NCBI RefSeq assembly: GCF_016908595.1
Contig: NZ_JAFBEC010000012.1
Location: 1 to 64,000 of the forward strand
Direction of reading: 5' to 3'
From: Geomicrobium sediminis
Lineage (GTDB): Bacteria; Bacillota; Bacilli; Bacillales; Marinococcaceae
DNA: 64,000 bases
In this document: positions 9,015-18,073 of the stretch, one piece after another
Numbering within the stretch: the first letter of the stretch is position 1
Layout of the letters: the number at the start of each line of letters is the position of its first letter
Notes under the pieces: generated by a model
Told to the model about the DNA's origin: nothing
The model's input: the letters and a program-made list of their open reading frames with translations, nothing else
The model's database searches: none
Program-made: the position numbers and the translations under genes

Positions 9015-10268
9015 TTAACTTGCTTCATTCATTCGATCTCGTAATGTGCTTGCTGTACCTGACAATAATACTGCTGAAGAAGCGACTTGTTGCATCGTTG
9101 CACTTAACTGCTCAATGATTGCAGCTACGCTTTGGACACCGTCATTTGATTGCTCTGCAATTGATGACAGGTTCCGCATATGATTCGTGACTTCATTCAT
9201 ATTCGTTGTCACTTCGCTGATTGCTGCATTGACATCTTGAACGATATCATCCACTTCCACAACGTTATCTTGAACACTTTGGAACACCGTCGTCAATTGC
9301 TGGTTCATGTTCATTCCTTTATCAACAGACTGGATGCCGCTTTCAATCACTTCTACAACGTGACGACTTTCTGCACCGATCTCTTCGATAAGCGTTGCAA
9401 TCTGCTCAGTTGCGCCATTCGTTTGATCAGCTAACTTTCTGACCTCATCTGCAACAATTGAAAACCCTTTGCCGTGCTCACCAGCTCTTGCCGCTTCAAT
9501 TGCCGCATTCAATGAAAGTAAATTCGTCTGTTCCGAGATTCCACGAATGAGATTTAGAATTTCTGTGATCTGATCCGTTTTTACACCAAGCTTTTGAACG
9601 ACTTCACTTGAACGTCGTACCCCATCACCAATAACACTCATTTGCTCCGTAATATCTTCTACAGCTTGTCTGCCATCATCTGTTTTAGAAATGGCATGCT
9701 TAGAAGCATCGACGACAAATTTTGTGCTTTCAGTGACTTCTTGCAAGCTAAATAACATCCCGTCGGTATAGCCATTGACTTCTCGAATCGAACCTAATTG
9801 TTCTTCATTGCCAGCAGAGATTTGTTGCATCGTTGCTGAAATCTCTTCGATCCCTTGGCTTGTCTCACTCGTCGAGATTTCTAATTGTGCTGCAACCTCT
9901 GACGTTTGCACCGCTTGATCTTTCGATTCGTTTGCATGTGCTTGATTCTTTTCATAAAGCTGTGATAGCAGCTTATCGATCGGATGGTCGCTGTCTTTTC
10001 TAAAGCTAGACATCAACGCTGAACCTTTTAGCACCTCTTCCATTTGATGAAAGGGCATAAAGAAACGTTTAGCTAGTAGATGCGCAACACCCGTTACGAC
10101 CACGATACTCACTACAATACCGATCCAAAACCACGGGCTTGCGATTTGAATTCTCGGACTTGCGATTGCTGTAATTGATATAATTAACACAGGAACCATT
10201 ACGGCTACAACAGAAACGAGCGTAACAGTCTTCACAAGCATCTGGTATGTTGTCTTCGTGTTAGACAT
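9015..10268 (-). CDS. methyl-accepting chemotaxis protein without an extracellular sensor domain
   Basis: A 417-residue receptor: two hydrophobic segments (about residues 15-35 and 45-65) separated by only a short loop, then a linker and a complete signalling domain with the hairpin tip [18 protein letters not shown] and [12 protein letters not shown]. It would control CheA activity. With no periplasmic ligand domain it must sense a membrane or intracellular signal or a partner. The ATG at 10268 follows GGGGTGG; a GTG three codons upstream is less likely. It is the last gene of an operon with a ThDP enzyme, a CMD-like protein and a small unknown protein, an unusual setting. Confidence 0.93.
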   Translation of the reverse strand: MSNTKTTYQMLVKTVTLVSVVAVMVPVLIISITAIASPRIQIASPWFWIGIVVSIVVVTGVAHLLAKRFFMPFHQMEEVLKGSALMSSFRKDSDHPIDKLLSQLYEKNQAHANESKDQAVQTSEVAAQLEISTSETSQGIEEISATMQQISAGNEEQLGSIREVNGYTDGMLFSLQEVTESTKFVVDASKHAISKTDDGRQAVEDITEQMSVIGDGVRRSSEVVQKLGVKTDQITEILNLIRGISEQTNLLSLNAAIEAARAGEHGKGFSIVADEVRKLADQTNGATEQIATLIEEIGAESRHVVEVIESGIQSVDKGMNMNQQLTTVFQSVQDNVVEVDDIVQDVNAAISEVTTNMNEVTNHMRNLSSIAEQSNDGVQSVAAIIEQLSATMQQVASSAVLLSGTASTLRDRMNEAS

Positions 10269-10291
10269 TCCGTCCACCCCTACTCGTTACT

Positions 10292-10660
10292 TTAATTTGC
10301 GGAACCGATAAACGCTAACGCTTGTTCCTTGTTTGTAAACGCACGAACGTGCTCGTACGTTCCTGCCGTTCTTGATAATCGATTTAATTGCATTTTTAAC
10401 GTTGCTCCTGGAGCAATCGTTGCTGTCTTTTCGATATTTTGAGCGACCCAAGCCATGAGCTCTCCCCATACTTCATTTACTTCTGGCTTTGCCACTTGAT
10501 TAATTTCACTATTGTCGTTAAGGAAGAAACGGACCGTTGGCTTCATGAGTTCACTTTTAACATAGTCTGCTTGTTCTTTTGCTTCTTCAACCGTAGTTGC
10601 CATTTCTAAGTATTTAAAATGCAAAACGTTACCTTCAATTTTCAATTCTATGTTTTTCAT
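10292..10660 (-). CDS. small conserved-looking protein of unknown function
   Basis: A 122-residue soluble protein. It begins with a beta hairpin (MKNIELKIEGNVLHFKYLEM), followed by an amphipathic helix (TTVEEAKEQADYVKSEL) and a mixed alpha/beta remainder. The order recalls STAS or SpoIIAA-like folds, but no diagnostic motif is seen and the assignment is not made. Its ATG overlaps the stop of the upstream CMD gene and it is followed by the chemotaxis receptor, so it may link the enzymes to the receptor. Confidence 0.7.
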   Translation of the reverse strand: MKNIELKIEGNVLHFKYLEMATTVEEAKEQADYVKSELMKPTVRFFLNDNSEINQVAKPEVNEVWGELMAWVAQNIEKTATIAPGATLKMQLNRLSRTAGTYEHVRAFTNKEQALAFIGSAN

Positions 10661-11040
10661 TATTTGTTCTCCTCTTCGTAAGTTTCATAGGCTTCTTTAA
10701 AAATAAACAACGCATTAATACATTTTGGAAACCCTGCATAAGCCGTACAATGGTTAATCAGTTCAAGAATCTCTTCTTTCGTCACACCAATTCGAAGTGC
10801 CGCCCGAAAATGATACGATAAACCCGTTCCAGGATCACCTTGTGTAATCAAGGAAGACAACGTAATTAACGAACGTTGCTTTAACGTTAATGCATCACTT
10901 GCATACACATCACCGTAGCCAAACTCTACTGCAAGGCGCGCAAGGCGTGGAGAGAATTCTTCCGCTGCTTTCATAGATTGAATGCCACGTTCTCCTGCTA
11001 GTTCCTCAATTTGCTTCCATCCTGCTTCGTTTTTATCCAT
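10660..11040 (-). CDS. carboxymuconolactone decarboxylase/AhpD-like protein
   Basis: A 126-residue all-helical protein of the CMD/AhpD family. The core segment LSYHFRAALRIGVTKEEILE followed by LINHCTAYAGFPKCINAL matches the family, with a histidine and cysteines in the usual area but not a clean AhpD CxxC, so peroxidase activity is uncertain. Members include gamma-carboxymuconolactone decarboxylases and many uncharacterised partners. Its start lies inside the end of the ThDP-enzyme gene (8-base overlap) and its stop overlaps the next gene, indicating translational coupling. Confidence 0.85.
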   Translation of the reverse strand: MDKNEAGWKQIEELAGERGIQSMKAAEEFSPRLARLAVEFGYGDVYASDALTLKQRSLITLSSLITQGDPGTGLSYHFRAALRIGVTKEEILELINHCTAYAGFPKCINALFIFKEAYETYEEENK

Positions 11041-12688
11041 GTTGATTCAACCCTTTCATTTGATCACGTAGTTGAGTTGGAGGTACTTCATCTTGACGTA
11101 CCATTAATTCAATAACCGTTGGGGTTGATGCTTCTGTTAGCGCCGCTTTCGTCGCTTGTGCAACATCATCCTCCGTGTAACAACGATGCCCATGACAACC
11201 TAACGAGATTGCAAAATCTGCAATGTTCATGTCCTTTTTAAACGTTGATCCGACAGAACGCCCAATTAAATTTTTCATTCCTTTATCAACCATGTCGTGC
11301 ATTCCATTATTAAAAACAAAGAAGAGAATTGGTAAATCCTCACTCGCGGCCGTAGATAGCTCGGTGCCATGCATCATTAGGCAACCATCTCCAGTGAACA
11401 CTGCCATCGGTTTATTCCGGTTTGCCGCTTTTGCGCCAATCGCAAGTCCGATAGCATGACCCATCGCACCAAATACGTCATCAAAGTAAAACGTCCCAGG
11501 TTGTTTAATCTCAAAGTGCTTAATTGCATAAAACGTATGGCTGCCATCATCTCCATAAATGACCGTTTCGTAAGGGAGCACTTTTCGAATGGCCTCAATC
11601 GCTCTACCTGCCGCAAGACGTTCGGTATGCTCAGGAAGCTCTGGAACATCTAGTTCATAGGATGGGAGGTCTCGATCAATCTCAGCTGAAGGTTGACGTT
11701 TGAGTAATTCCTTTAGATTTCTCTTTGCATCACCTTGTACGAATAACGTTTTTGCAGATAATGACTTTCCGACAAAGGTAGGCTCAAGATCAAATTGAAT
11801 GACGGTCTTTGGTTCATTATCAGCTCGAAATCCTGCTGTGGACATGTCACTAAGTTTAGAACCGATTACGACAAGCACATCGATTCCTTCGTTAACGTAT
11901 TGCAATGACACTTCAGAACCACCGAGGCCAAAGCTTCCAAGTGAATACGGATGATTGCTCTTAAATGTCCCTTTTCCACCTGGCGTCGTCATGACCGGAA
12001 TTTTACATAAAGTAGCGAACGCTTCGAGTTCCTCGTAAGCCCGGGAGATGTGAACACCTTTCCCTGCTAAGATAGCTGGACGTTTTGCGTTTTCTAATTT
12101 GGACATCACTTCTGTTAAATTACTAGAGATCAAAGTGTCCTGTACGACAGCATCTGACACATCTAAATACTCACTTTCTTCTAGCAATATATCCATTGGT
12201 ATCGATAAGTGAACAGGCCCCTTTGCGCCCGTTAACGCTTGTTCAATCGCATGATGCAAGTACCGTTTTAACGTCTGTTTATTTTCTACTTTTGCGCTAA
12301 ACTTCGTCACTGGACGAAATAGATTTACAAGGTCAGCGCCGAAGCTGCTAGAGTCTTGGCATAAAGCTCTACCTGATTCTTCTAGCGGTGGGTGCCCTGT
12401 TAGAAATAATACTGGCGCATTAAACGCTTGAGCTTGGCCAGCAGCGGTAATGAGGTTAGTCCCTCCAGGACCAGACGTCCCAATTGCCACTCCTATCGTT
12501 TCATTTTCTAGCGCATAGCCTGTAGCCATATATCCTGCACCAGTCTCGTGTTTCGCTAGAATGAATTCTACTTGATGATCATCCATCGCAAAGATGAGTG
12601 GTGAGATTGGTTTACCTGGAACACCAAATGCTTGATGACATCCTAAATCTTTTACAAATTTCGCTATAACTTCTGATACTTTAGGCAT
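11033..12688 (-). CDS. thiamine diphosphate-dependent enzyme of the acetolactate synthase-like family
   Basis: A 551-residue ThDP enzyme with the three-domain plan of acetolactate synthase and relatives. The cofactor-activating glutamate is E48 (AKHETGAGYMA) and the ThDP/Mg motif runs from GDGCLMMHG (about residue 430) to VFNNGMHD. Family members decarboxylate or ligate 2-oxo acids. No small regulatory subunit and no ilvC are nearby, so valine/isoleucine synthesis is unlikely; the CMD neighbour suggests a catabolic step. The ATG follows GGAGGG. First gene of a four-gene operon. Confidence 0.88.
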   Translation of the reverse strand: MPKVSEVIAKFVKDLGCHQAFGVPGKPISPLIFAMDDHQVEFILAKHETGAGYMATGYALENETIGVAIGTSGPGGTNLITAAGQAQAFNAPVLFLTGHPPLEESGRALCQDSSSFGADLVNLFRPVTKFSAKVENKQTLKRYLHHAIEQALTGAKGPVHLSIPMDILLEESEYLDVSDAVVQDTLISSNLTEVMSKLENAKRPAILAGKGVHISRAYEELEAFATLCKIPVMTTPGGKGTFKSNHPYSLGSFGLGGSEVSLQYVNEGIDVLVVIGSKLSDMSTAGFRADNEPKTVIQFDLEPTFVGKSLSAKTLFVQGDAKRNLKELLKRQPSAEIDRDLPSYELDVPELPEHTERLAAGRAIEAIRKVLPYETVIYGDDGSHTFYAIKHFEIKQPGTFYFDDVFGAMGHAIGLAIGAKAANRNKPMAVFTGDGCLMMHGTELSTAASEDLPILFFVFNNGMHDMVDKGMKNLIGRSVGSTFKKDMNIADFAISLGCHGHRCYTEDDVAQATKAALTEASTPTVIELMVRQDEVPPTQLRDQMKGLNQHG

Positions 12689-12928
12689 GGTTGCCCTCCA
12701 TTTTATTTATACTAAATGCTATTGTCTGTCTCTTATACTGCTTATACTACTTCTATATCGGTCAAATTACGACAAGTTAAAGTACCTAAGTTTTAGATTT
12801 TCGAATTATTCGTGACGAATCCATATGGAATGTTGCATAGCTTGTACAGAATGTAAGAACGACTCAATTCGTTTAATTTTTATGAACATTTTTCGCTATA
12901 AATTACAAATACACGCATCGTCTACAAC

Positions 12929-12966
12929 AAAAAGTAGACTTCCTCCTCTCTGAAAGTCTACTTTTT
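12929..12966. terminator. terminator after modB
   Basis: AAAAAGTAGACTT pairs with AAGTCTACTTTTT around an 11-base loop. A- and T-runs on both sides make it usable in both directions; it ends right at the modB stop. Confidence 0.85.
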
Positions 12967-13625
12967 TATGCACGTTTTAATCGCTGAACCGTCCCTAAGA
13001 GAACCATCGCAAAAATTACAATTGAGATGACCCAATAATACGCCATCATTGTATTCCCAGTTTCTACAGCGAGATAAATGCTCACAGGTAAAGTTTGCGT
13101 AACCCCGACAATGCTGCCTGCAAACATCATCGTAGCACCGAACTCCCCTAGTGCACGTGCGAACCCTAACATGTAGCCTGTCACAACGGATCGCCACGCA
13201 ATCGGTAGCGTTACGTGCCAGAATACTTGCCACTCTGACGCACCCATTTGCCGAGCTGCCGACTCAAGTTCATCATCAACACTTTCAAACCCATTCACGA
13301 GCATCTGGAAGATGAGCGGGAACGAAACAACGGCTGCTGCAATCACTGCCGCACTATATGTAAATACAATCGGTTGATTAAATAATGCTTCATACCATTC
13401 ACCGACCCAACTATTTCTGCCAAAGACGACGAGTAAACCAAACCCAATAACGGTCGGAGGCAACACGAGCGGCAACATTAGTACCGTTTCTACGAAGAGC
13501 TTCCCTTTAAATTGCCTCTTTTTTAAAAACCAAGCAAAAAACAACGCGAGTAAAAATGCAAGAATACTTGCGACAATTACGACACGAAGAGAGACAGTGA
13601 TCGGTGTCCAAAACGTTTCAAACAT
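12966..13625 (-). CDS. modB: molybdate ABC transporter permease ModB
   Basis: A 219-residue inner-membrane permease with about five helices and the ABC-contacting EAA loop ESAARQMGASEWQVFWHVTLP, then ALGEFGATMMFAGSI, which is characteristic of ModB/CysT-type permeases. It imports molybdate with ModA and an ATPase. The ATG overlaps the modA stop as TAATG. A terminator follows immediately, so no modC is present here and the ATPase must be encoded elsewhere or borrowed. Confidence 0.93.
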   Translation of the reverse strand: MFETFWTPITVSLRVVIVASILAFLLALFFAWFLKKRQFKGKLFVETVLMLPLVLPPTVIGFGLLVVFGRNSWVGEWYEALFNQPIVFTYSAAVIAAAVVSFPLIFQMLVNGFESVDDELESAARQMGASEWQVFWHVTLPIAWRSVVTGYMLGFARALGEFGATMMFAGSIVGVTQTLPVSIYLAVETGNTMMAYYWVISIVIFAMVLLGTVQRLKRA

Positions 13626-14380
13626 TACTTCACACCTTGAAATCCATAGTCCTCAAAAACCGCAATTGCTTCATCAGATTGTAACCACTCAAAAAAATCT
13701 TGTGTCGCCTCTTCATCAGTAAGTTGTGCGACTGGATAGACAATTGGTGAGTGTGATCCCTCTGGTGCATGATCAATAATAATAACATCTTCAGAAGTTA
13801 GTGCATCGGTATGATACACAAATCCTGCATCAGCGTTGCCTGTTTCAACGTACGTGAGTACCTGTCTAACGTCGGAACCATATACTGCGTTTGGCTCAAC
13901 TGCTGGCCATAACGCTTCATTCTCTAACGCTTCCATCGTATATTGACCTGCTGGAACTGTATTCGGCTGTCCGATTGCGATATTTTGAAGCTCCACATCA
14001 GCTAAGCTACTCCAGTCATCCAACTGAGCTTCAACACCCGGTGTCGAAATGAGTGTTAACTGGTTCTCTACTAACCGAACCGATGCATGTATTTCAACCT
14101 CATCTGCTAGTAGCTCAACATCGCCCAAGGATGCCGATAGAAATACGTCTGCAGGTGCCCCTTGAACGATCTGTTGCCGAAGTTGACCAGAAGAACCATA
14201 ATTAACGACAAATTCAACATCGTGGTTTTCTTTATATAAATCTTGTAAATCATTAACCGCATCTGTCATGCTCGCTGCTACCATCATAAAGATCTCAGGG
14301 GTTTCCTCGTCTACGTCAGATGCCTCTTCGCAGCCAGCAAGCAAAAGTATTGCGCTCACGAAACCTAATTTCCATCTCAT
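13625..14380 (-). CDS. modA: molybdate-binding lipoprotein ModA
   Basis: A 251-residue extracellular solute-binding protein. The signal peptide ends in the lipobox LAGC (about residue 16). The ModA fold is seen in MMVAASMTDAVNDLQ, VNYGSSGQLRQQIVQGAPADVF and DAGFVYHTDA. It captures molybdate or tungstate and delivers it to ModB. The ATG follows GGAGGGCAGCT. Its upstream region holds only a palindromic repeat array, so the promoter must lie in or next to those repeats. Confidence 0.93.
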   Translation of the reverse strand: MRWKLGFVSAILLLAGCEEASDVDEETPEIFMMVAASMTDAVNDLQDLYKENHDVEFVVNYGSSGQLRQQIVQGAPADVFLSASLGDVELLADEVEIHASVRLVENQLTLISTPGVEAQLDDWSSLADVELQNIAIGQPNTVPAGQYTMEALENEALWPAVEPNAVYGSDVRQVLTYVETGNADAGFVYHTDALTSEDVIIIDHAPEGSHSPIVYPVAQLTDEEATQDFFEWLQSDEAIAVFEDYGFQGVK

Positions 14381-14423
14381 AGCTGCCCTCCAACATCTTG
14401 ATGTCTTTCTTTATCTAAATAAA

Positions 14424-14516
14424 GGGGGACAGTCCCCCGTTCAGGTAATGTATTAACGTGCCGGGGGACTGTCCCCCGGCAGAGTAACACTTTAATGTCC
14501 TGGGGAACTGTCCCTC
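14424..14516. repeat. palindromic repeat array, three units with 39-nt period
   Basis: Three GC-rich palindromes (GGGGGACAGTCCCCC at 14424-14438, CCGGGGGACTGTCCCCCGG at 14461-14479, and a degenerate copy at about 14501-14515) have centres 38-39 bases apart. Spacers share a TAA(n5)TTAAYG pattern. A related two-unit copy is at 15361-15420. The third palindrome forms the 3' end of the merR gene. The pattern resembles REP-type elements mobilised by RAYT-like transposases, but no transposase is seen here. Confidence 0.85.
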
Positions 14517-15277
14517 GATTGCTTCTCCATTTCTTGAGTAATCTGCTCTAAATAGTCCGCTTCTTCTTGTGTAAACGTATTTGGAAAACGAAACTCCATT
14601 TCTAGAGGATTGTTATCGAAATGCTTTTGCATATCCTCTAATTGCTTGCTAAAAGCTTCAAGATCTTCAACATTTTCCGTAAAAAGATGCGTAAGCTTCG
14701 TAACCACTGCAAATGCCTCTGAGGAGTTCGGTGGTATGTTATTTTTGATTAATCGCTTCACCTCTGTTGAAATGTCTAACATCTCTTTGTCCCAACGCTC
14801 CCAATCTGACGACGGAACATCAATGAAACTTTCTGCAATCTCCTCAGAGAGGTTTTCTTTTGCCCATTGCAATTGATCATCCATATGCTCTTCTTGAAAT
14901 AGAATGGAAGACAGTAACGTCCATGTAATTGGATGTCCACTCTCAGTAATTGTTTGCGTTCGCTTAACTGCTGAAATGGCTTGATCGACTTCCTTACGCT
15001 TATTTTCTAGCAATTGCAGCTGTAACGTTAATGAGTCTTTGAAATCATCCAACGTATCTTTTTCACTCGTTAATAAACCTTTAATGTCTTGAAGCGAATA
15101 CCCGATAAACTTTAACGATTGAATCTGTTGCAATTTTGAGAGCTCTTCTAATCCATAAAGACGGTGGCCCGCTTCATTGTAATTACTTGGCGTCAGAATT
15201 CCAACTTCATCGTAGAACCTCAATGTACGAACTGAAACATTCGCTCGTCTTCCAAACTCACTAATTGTTAACTTCAT
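14492..15277 (-). CDS. MerR-family regulator with TipAS-like C-terminal region
   Basis: The N-terminus is a MerR winged helix (TISEFGRRANVSVRTLRFYD, then GHRLYGLEELSKLQQI), followed by a coiled coil (to about residue 105) and a C-terminal all-helical region resembling TipAS antibiotic-binding domains. Such regulators bend operator DNA on binding a ligand, often a drug. The ATG at 15277 follows AGGGTGATC; an earlier start 12 codons upstream lacks support. The last eight residues (SRDSSPGH) are encoded by the palindromic repeat, so the native C-terminus has probably been replaced. Confidence 0.88.
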   Translation of the reverse strand: MKLTISEFGRRANVSVRTLRFYDEVGILTPSNYNEAGHRLYGLEELSKLQQIQSLKFIGYSLQDIKGLLTSEKDTLDDFKDSLTLQLQLLENKRKEVDQAISAVKRTQTITESGHPITWTLLSSILFQEEHMDDQLQWAKENLSEEIAESFIDVPSSDWERWDKEMLDISTEVKRLIKNNIPPNSSEAFAVVTKLTHLFTENVEDLEAFSKQLEDMQKHFDNNPLEMEFRFPNTFTQEEADYLEQITQEMEKQSRDSSPGH

Positions 15278-15360
15278 GCAACGATCACCCTTTCTATTCG
15301 TTACATTCAGCATAGCCGTTCACGTAACGTGAGGCGCAAGTAAAATTTCCAAAACGTCAC

Positions 15361-15420
15361 TGTTGGGGTCTGTCCCCAACACCAGTAACGCATTAACGCA
15401 CCGGGGGTCTGTCCCCGGTG
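15361..15420. repeat. palindromic repeat array, two units with 39-nt period
   Basis: TGTTGGGGTCTGTCCCCAACA (written as 15361-15381) and a second palindrome CCGGGGGTCTGTCCCCGG (15401-15418) have centres 39 bases apart. The spacer AGTAACGCATTAACGCA matches the spacers of the array at 14424-14516. The second palindrome contains the end of the nitronate monooxygenase-like gene. Confidence 0.85.
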
Positions 15421-16343
15421 AGGGCCCGTTTGCAGTCGGATTGTATCGTTTCGATGAGTTCCTTGACTGTTGGAATGTCTTGAATAAGTCCAACGCCTTG
15501 TCCTGCCCAACCAAATCCGTGTTCATGGTCGCCTTGTTCGATTAACTTCAAATTCGATGCACCACTTATGTACGGTTGGAGTGCATTAAAATCAACACCT
15601 TCATCTTCAAGTTCTTTGATTCGGTCCGTCGCTTTCGTCCACAATGCCCTCGCTGGTCTTTCAATCGTTCGTTTAATCACAATAGTATCCGCTTCGGTCG
15701 CTTTAAGAATTGCTTCCTTATAAGCTGAATGGGCGATACATTCTTGTGTCGCAATAAAACGTGTGCCCATCTCAATTCCATCTGCCCCTAGCGCAAGAGC
15801 CGCAGCATACCCTCTCCCATCAACAATTCCTCCACTTGCGAGTACTGGAATCGATACTGAATCAACGACGCGGGGAACAAGCACAAACGTACCAACATCA
15901 TCTCGCCCTAAATGCCCTCCCCCTTCTTGCCCGACGACTATAATTGCATCTGCTCCAAGCTGTTCTGCTTTTTGTGCTTGTCTGACCGCTGCGACGAGAA
16001 CGAGTTTTTTGATGTTCGTATCCTTCACACGTTCAAATACGGGAGCAGGATTACCGGCAGTTACTGAAATTGCGGGTACCTCTTCTTCAATAACAACGTC
16101 AAGTAGCTCGTCAACAGATCCTCTTCCTAAAGAAAAATTAATCGCAAACGGCTTCTTCGTAAGTTGTTTAATTTTCTTAATTTCTGCCCTTAATGATTCA
16201 GGGTCTCCAAGTGACGTAGCTGTAATTTGACCAAGACCACCAGCATTCGACACTGAAGCTGCTAGTTCTGCATACGCCAAATACGCAAGCCCACCTTGTA
16301 CAATCGGTACTTCTACACCAAAACGTTCACAGAAACGATTCAT
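15393..16343 (-). CDS. nitronate monooxygenase-like FMN enzyme
   Basis: A TIM-barrel flavoprotein of 316 residues related to 2-nitropropane dioxygenase/nitronate monooxygenase and FabK. Visible are VPIVQGGLAYLAYAELAA, VSNAGGLGQIT, the catalytic-loop region GQEGGGHLGRDD, and the FMN phosphate site VLASGGIVDGRG with ALGADGIEMGTRF. It oxidises alkyl nitronates or a related substrate. The ATG at 16343 follows GGGGG. The C-terminal residues GDRPPVR derive from the palindromic repeat, so the original end has probably been lost or displaced. Confidence 0.88.
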   Translation of the reverse strand: MNRFCERFGVEVPIVQGGLAYLAYAELAASVSNAGGLGQITATSLGDPESLRAEIKKIKQLTKKPFAINFSLGRGSVDELLDVVIEEEVPAISVTAGNPAPVFERVKDTNIKKLVLVAAVRQAQKAEQLGADAIIVVGQEGGGHLGRDDVGTFVLVPRVVDSVSIPVLASGGIVDGRGYAAALALGADGIEMGTRFIATQECIAHSAYKEAILKATEADTIVIKRTIERPARALWTKATDRIKELEDEGVDFNALQPYISGASNLKLIEQGDHEHGFGWAGQGVGLIQDIPTVKELIETIQSDCKRALTGDRPPVR

Positions 16344-16406
16344 AGAAACAACCCCCAGCACAGAATAATCAGATTATATCATTGATTATACGCCTTCCGA
16401 CACTCA

Positions 16407-16460
16407 TAAAAAAGAAAAGAACGACACAAGTAAGGTTTACCTCTACTCGCATCGTTCTTT
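16407..16460 (-). terminator. terminator of the KDG operon
   Basis: AAAGAACGA (16416-16424) pairs with TCGTTCTTT (16452-16460) around a long loop. On the minus strand it is followed by a T-rich run (16407-16418) a few bases after the eda stop. Confidence 0.7.
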
Positions 16461-16463
16461 CAG

Positions 16464-17090
16464 TTATACTCTTGCCGCTTCAACAAACTTAGCCGCATGA
16501 TCGCGAAGACCTTGCCAATCTTGCTGCTCAATCAAAGATTTCTTTAAAAGAGAGCCGCCAGCTCCTGCGGCAACAGCTCCAGCTTTAATGAACGACGCAA
16601 TGTTCGTTTCATCAATGCCGCCTGTAGGCATCATCGGGATATGGCTAAGTGGTCCTTGAAGACCTTTAATGAATGCAGGTCCTAATGAATCTGCTGGGAA
16701 TACTTTGACGATATCCGCACCGTACAGATACGCTTGTTGGGCTTCAGTTGGTGTAAATACACCAGGGATTACAATCACTTGATGCTTATTTGCAACCTTA
16801 ATCGTTTCTTCATCAAGAATTGGTGCAAAAATAAATTCTGCCCCTGCTTCAATGGCCTCTTCAGCATGCTCCCCATTAAGAACCGTACCAGCACCTACAA
16901 TCGCACGATCACCGACAACTGCTTTGCATTTTTGAATGGCTTCATAAGCGCGATCAGAATCAACGGTGACTTCAAGTCCTGTAACTCCGCCTTCAACGAG
17001 CGCTAAAGCAATGTCTTCAATGTTTTCAAATGGGAGTTTACGCATCACGGCTACTACGCCAGACTCAAGTAATTTATCAATATTCTTCAT
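16464..17090 (-). CDS. eda: 2-keto-3-deoxy-6-phosphogluconate aldolase
   Basis: A class I aldolase that splits KDPG into pyruvate and glyceraldehyde-3-phosphate. The 208-residue TIM barrel shows GVVAVMRKLPFE, VGAGTVLNGEHAE, FIFAPILDEETI, the Schiff-base lysine in DIVKVFPADSLGP, and PMMPTGGIDETN. ATG follows GGAGGAGAGAAC. It is the last gene of the KDG uptake and breakdown operon, directly after kdgK. Confidence 0.95.
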   Translation of the reverse strand: MKNIDKLLESGVVAVMRKLPFENIEDIALALVEGGVTGLEVTVDSDRAYEAIQKCKAVVGDRAIVGAGTVLNGEHAEEAIEAGAEFIFAPILDEETIKVANKHQVIVIPGVFTPTEAQQAYLYGADIVKVFPADSLGPAFIKGLQGPLSHIPMMPTGGIDETNIASFIKAGAVAAGAGGSLLKKSLIEQQDWQGLRDHAAKFVEAARV

Positions 17091-17101
17091 GTTCTCTCCT
17101 C

Positions 17102-18064
17102 CTAGCGTAATACGTCACTGTTTGTATTATTTAAAAATGCCTCAACTTCTAAACGTGTAGGAAGACCTTCAATATCTCCAGGTGAACTGACAACAAGCGC
17201 ACCTACGGCAGCCCCTAAATCTACTGCATCACGCAAAGACTTGCCTTCTAATAATCCTACAATTACGCCTGACGCAAACCCATCGCCGGCTCCAATTGGA
17301 TCTACGATTTGATTGACTGTATGGCTTTTTACGTAACCGGAACTTCCGCCTTGTTCGGCATAGTACGAATGTGATGCGCCGCTTTTAATGACGATTCGTT
17401 TTGCACCGTCTATAAATGCGAGCTTTGCAATTTCATCATCCTGGTCAGTGCCATACATCCACTCTGCCTCATCCGCTCCAGGCAAAAATAAGTCGCTTAA
17501 ACCAGCGAGTTCTCGCATTCTGATTCTTGCTCGCTCTTCTCCATATTGCTCCATAATTTTAAAACGCAAATTCGGATCAAAAGAAACGTACAATCCTAAT
17601 TTTTTTGCATAGGAAATTGCCGTTGTAAGAACGTCATCGCACTCAGGACTAATAAGCGGTGTGATGCCAGTAATGTGCAATACTTTCGCATCACTAAACA
17701 GTTGTTCTTCTACCTGTTCGCTGTTCATGAGACTGGCGGCAGAACCTGCTCTGTAATAATGAACGGAACTTTCATTTGGTCGTCGGAACTCTTTAATGAA
17801 TAGTCCAGTCGGTGCATCGGCGGTCGTTTGTACATAACTTGTATCTACGCCTTCACCACGAATCGCTTGGAGTAAATACTGACCAAGTTCATCATCACCG
17901 ACTTGACTCATCCAACGAGACGAGTAACCTAATCTCTGAATTCCAATCGCAACATTGGATTCAGCACCTCCATGGCGTTTCGTAAACGTATGTGTATATC
18001 GAAGAGGGCCTTGTGATGACGCTTCAAAAACGACCATCGTCTCTCCAATGGTTATAACATCCAT
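17102..18064 (-). CDS. kdgK: 2-keto-3-deoxygluconate kinase
   Basis: A 320-residue PfkB-family sugar kinase. The N-terminal GETMVVFEASSQGPLRY and GGAESNVAIGIQRLG match KDG kinases; the PfkB signature DPIGAGDGFASGVIVGLLEG supplies the anion hole and catalytic Asp. It phosphorylates KDG to KDPG, the substrate of the following eda. ATG follows AGGAGG and lies 9 bases after tctA. Confidence 0.93.
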   Translation of the reverse strand: MDVITIGETMVVFEASSQGPLRYTHTFTKRHGGAESNVAIGIQRLGYSSRWMSQVGDDELGQYLLQAIRGEGVDTSYVQTTADAPTGLFIKEFRRPNESSVHYYRAGSAASLMNSEQVEEQLFSDAKVLHITGITPLISPECDDVLTTAISYAKKLGLYVSFDPNLRFKIMEQYGEERARIRMRELAGLSDLFLPGADEAEWMYGTDQDDEIAKLAFIDGAKRIVIKSGASHSYYAEQGGSSGYVKSHTVNQIVDPIGAGDGFASGVIVGLLEGKSLRDAVDLGAAVGALVVSSPGDIEGLPTRLEVEAFLNNTNSDVLR

Positions 18065-18073
18065 TGTAGCCTC

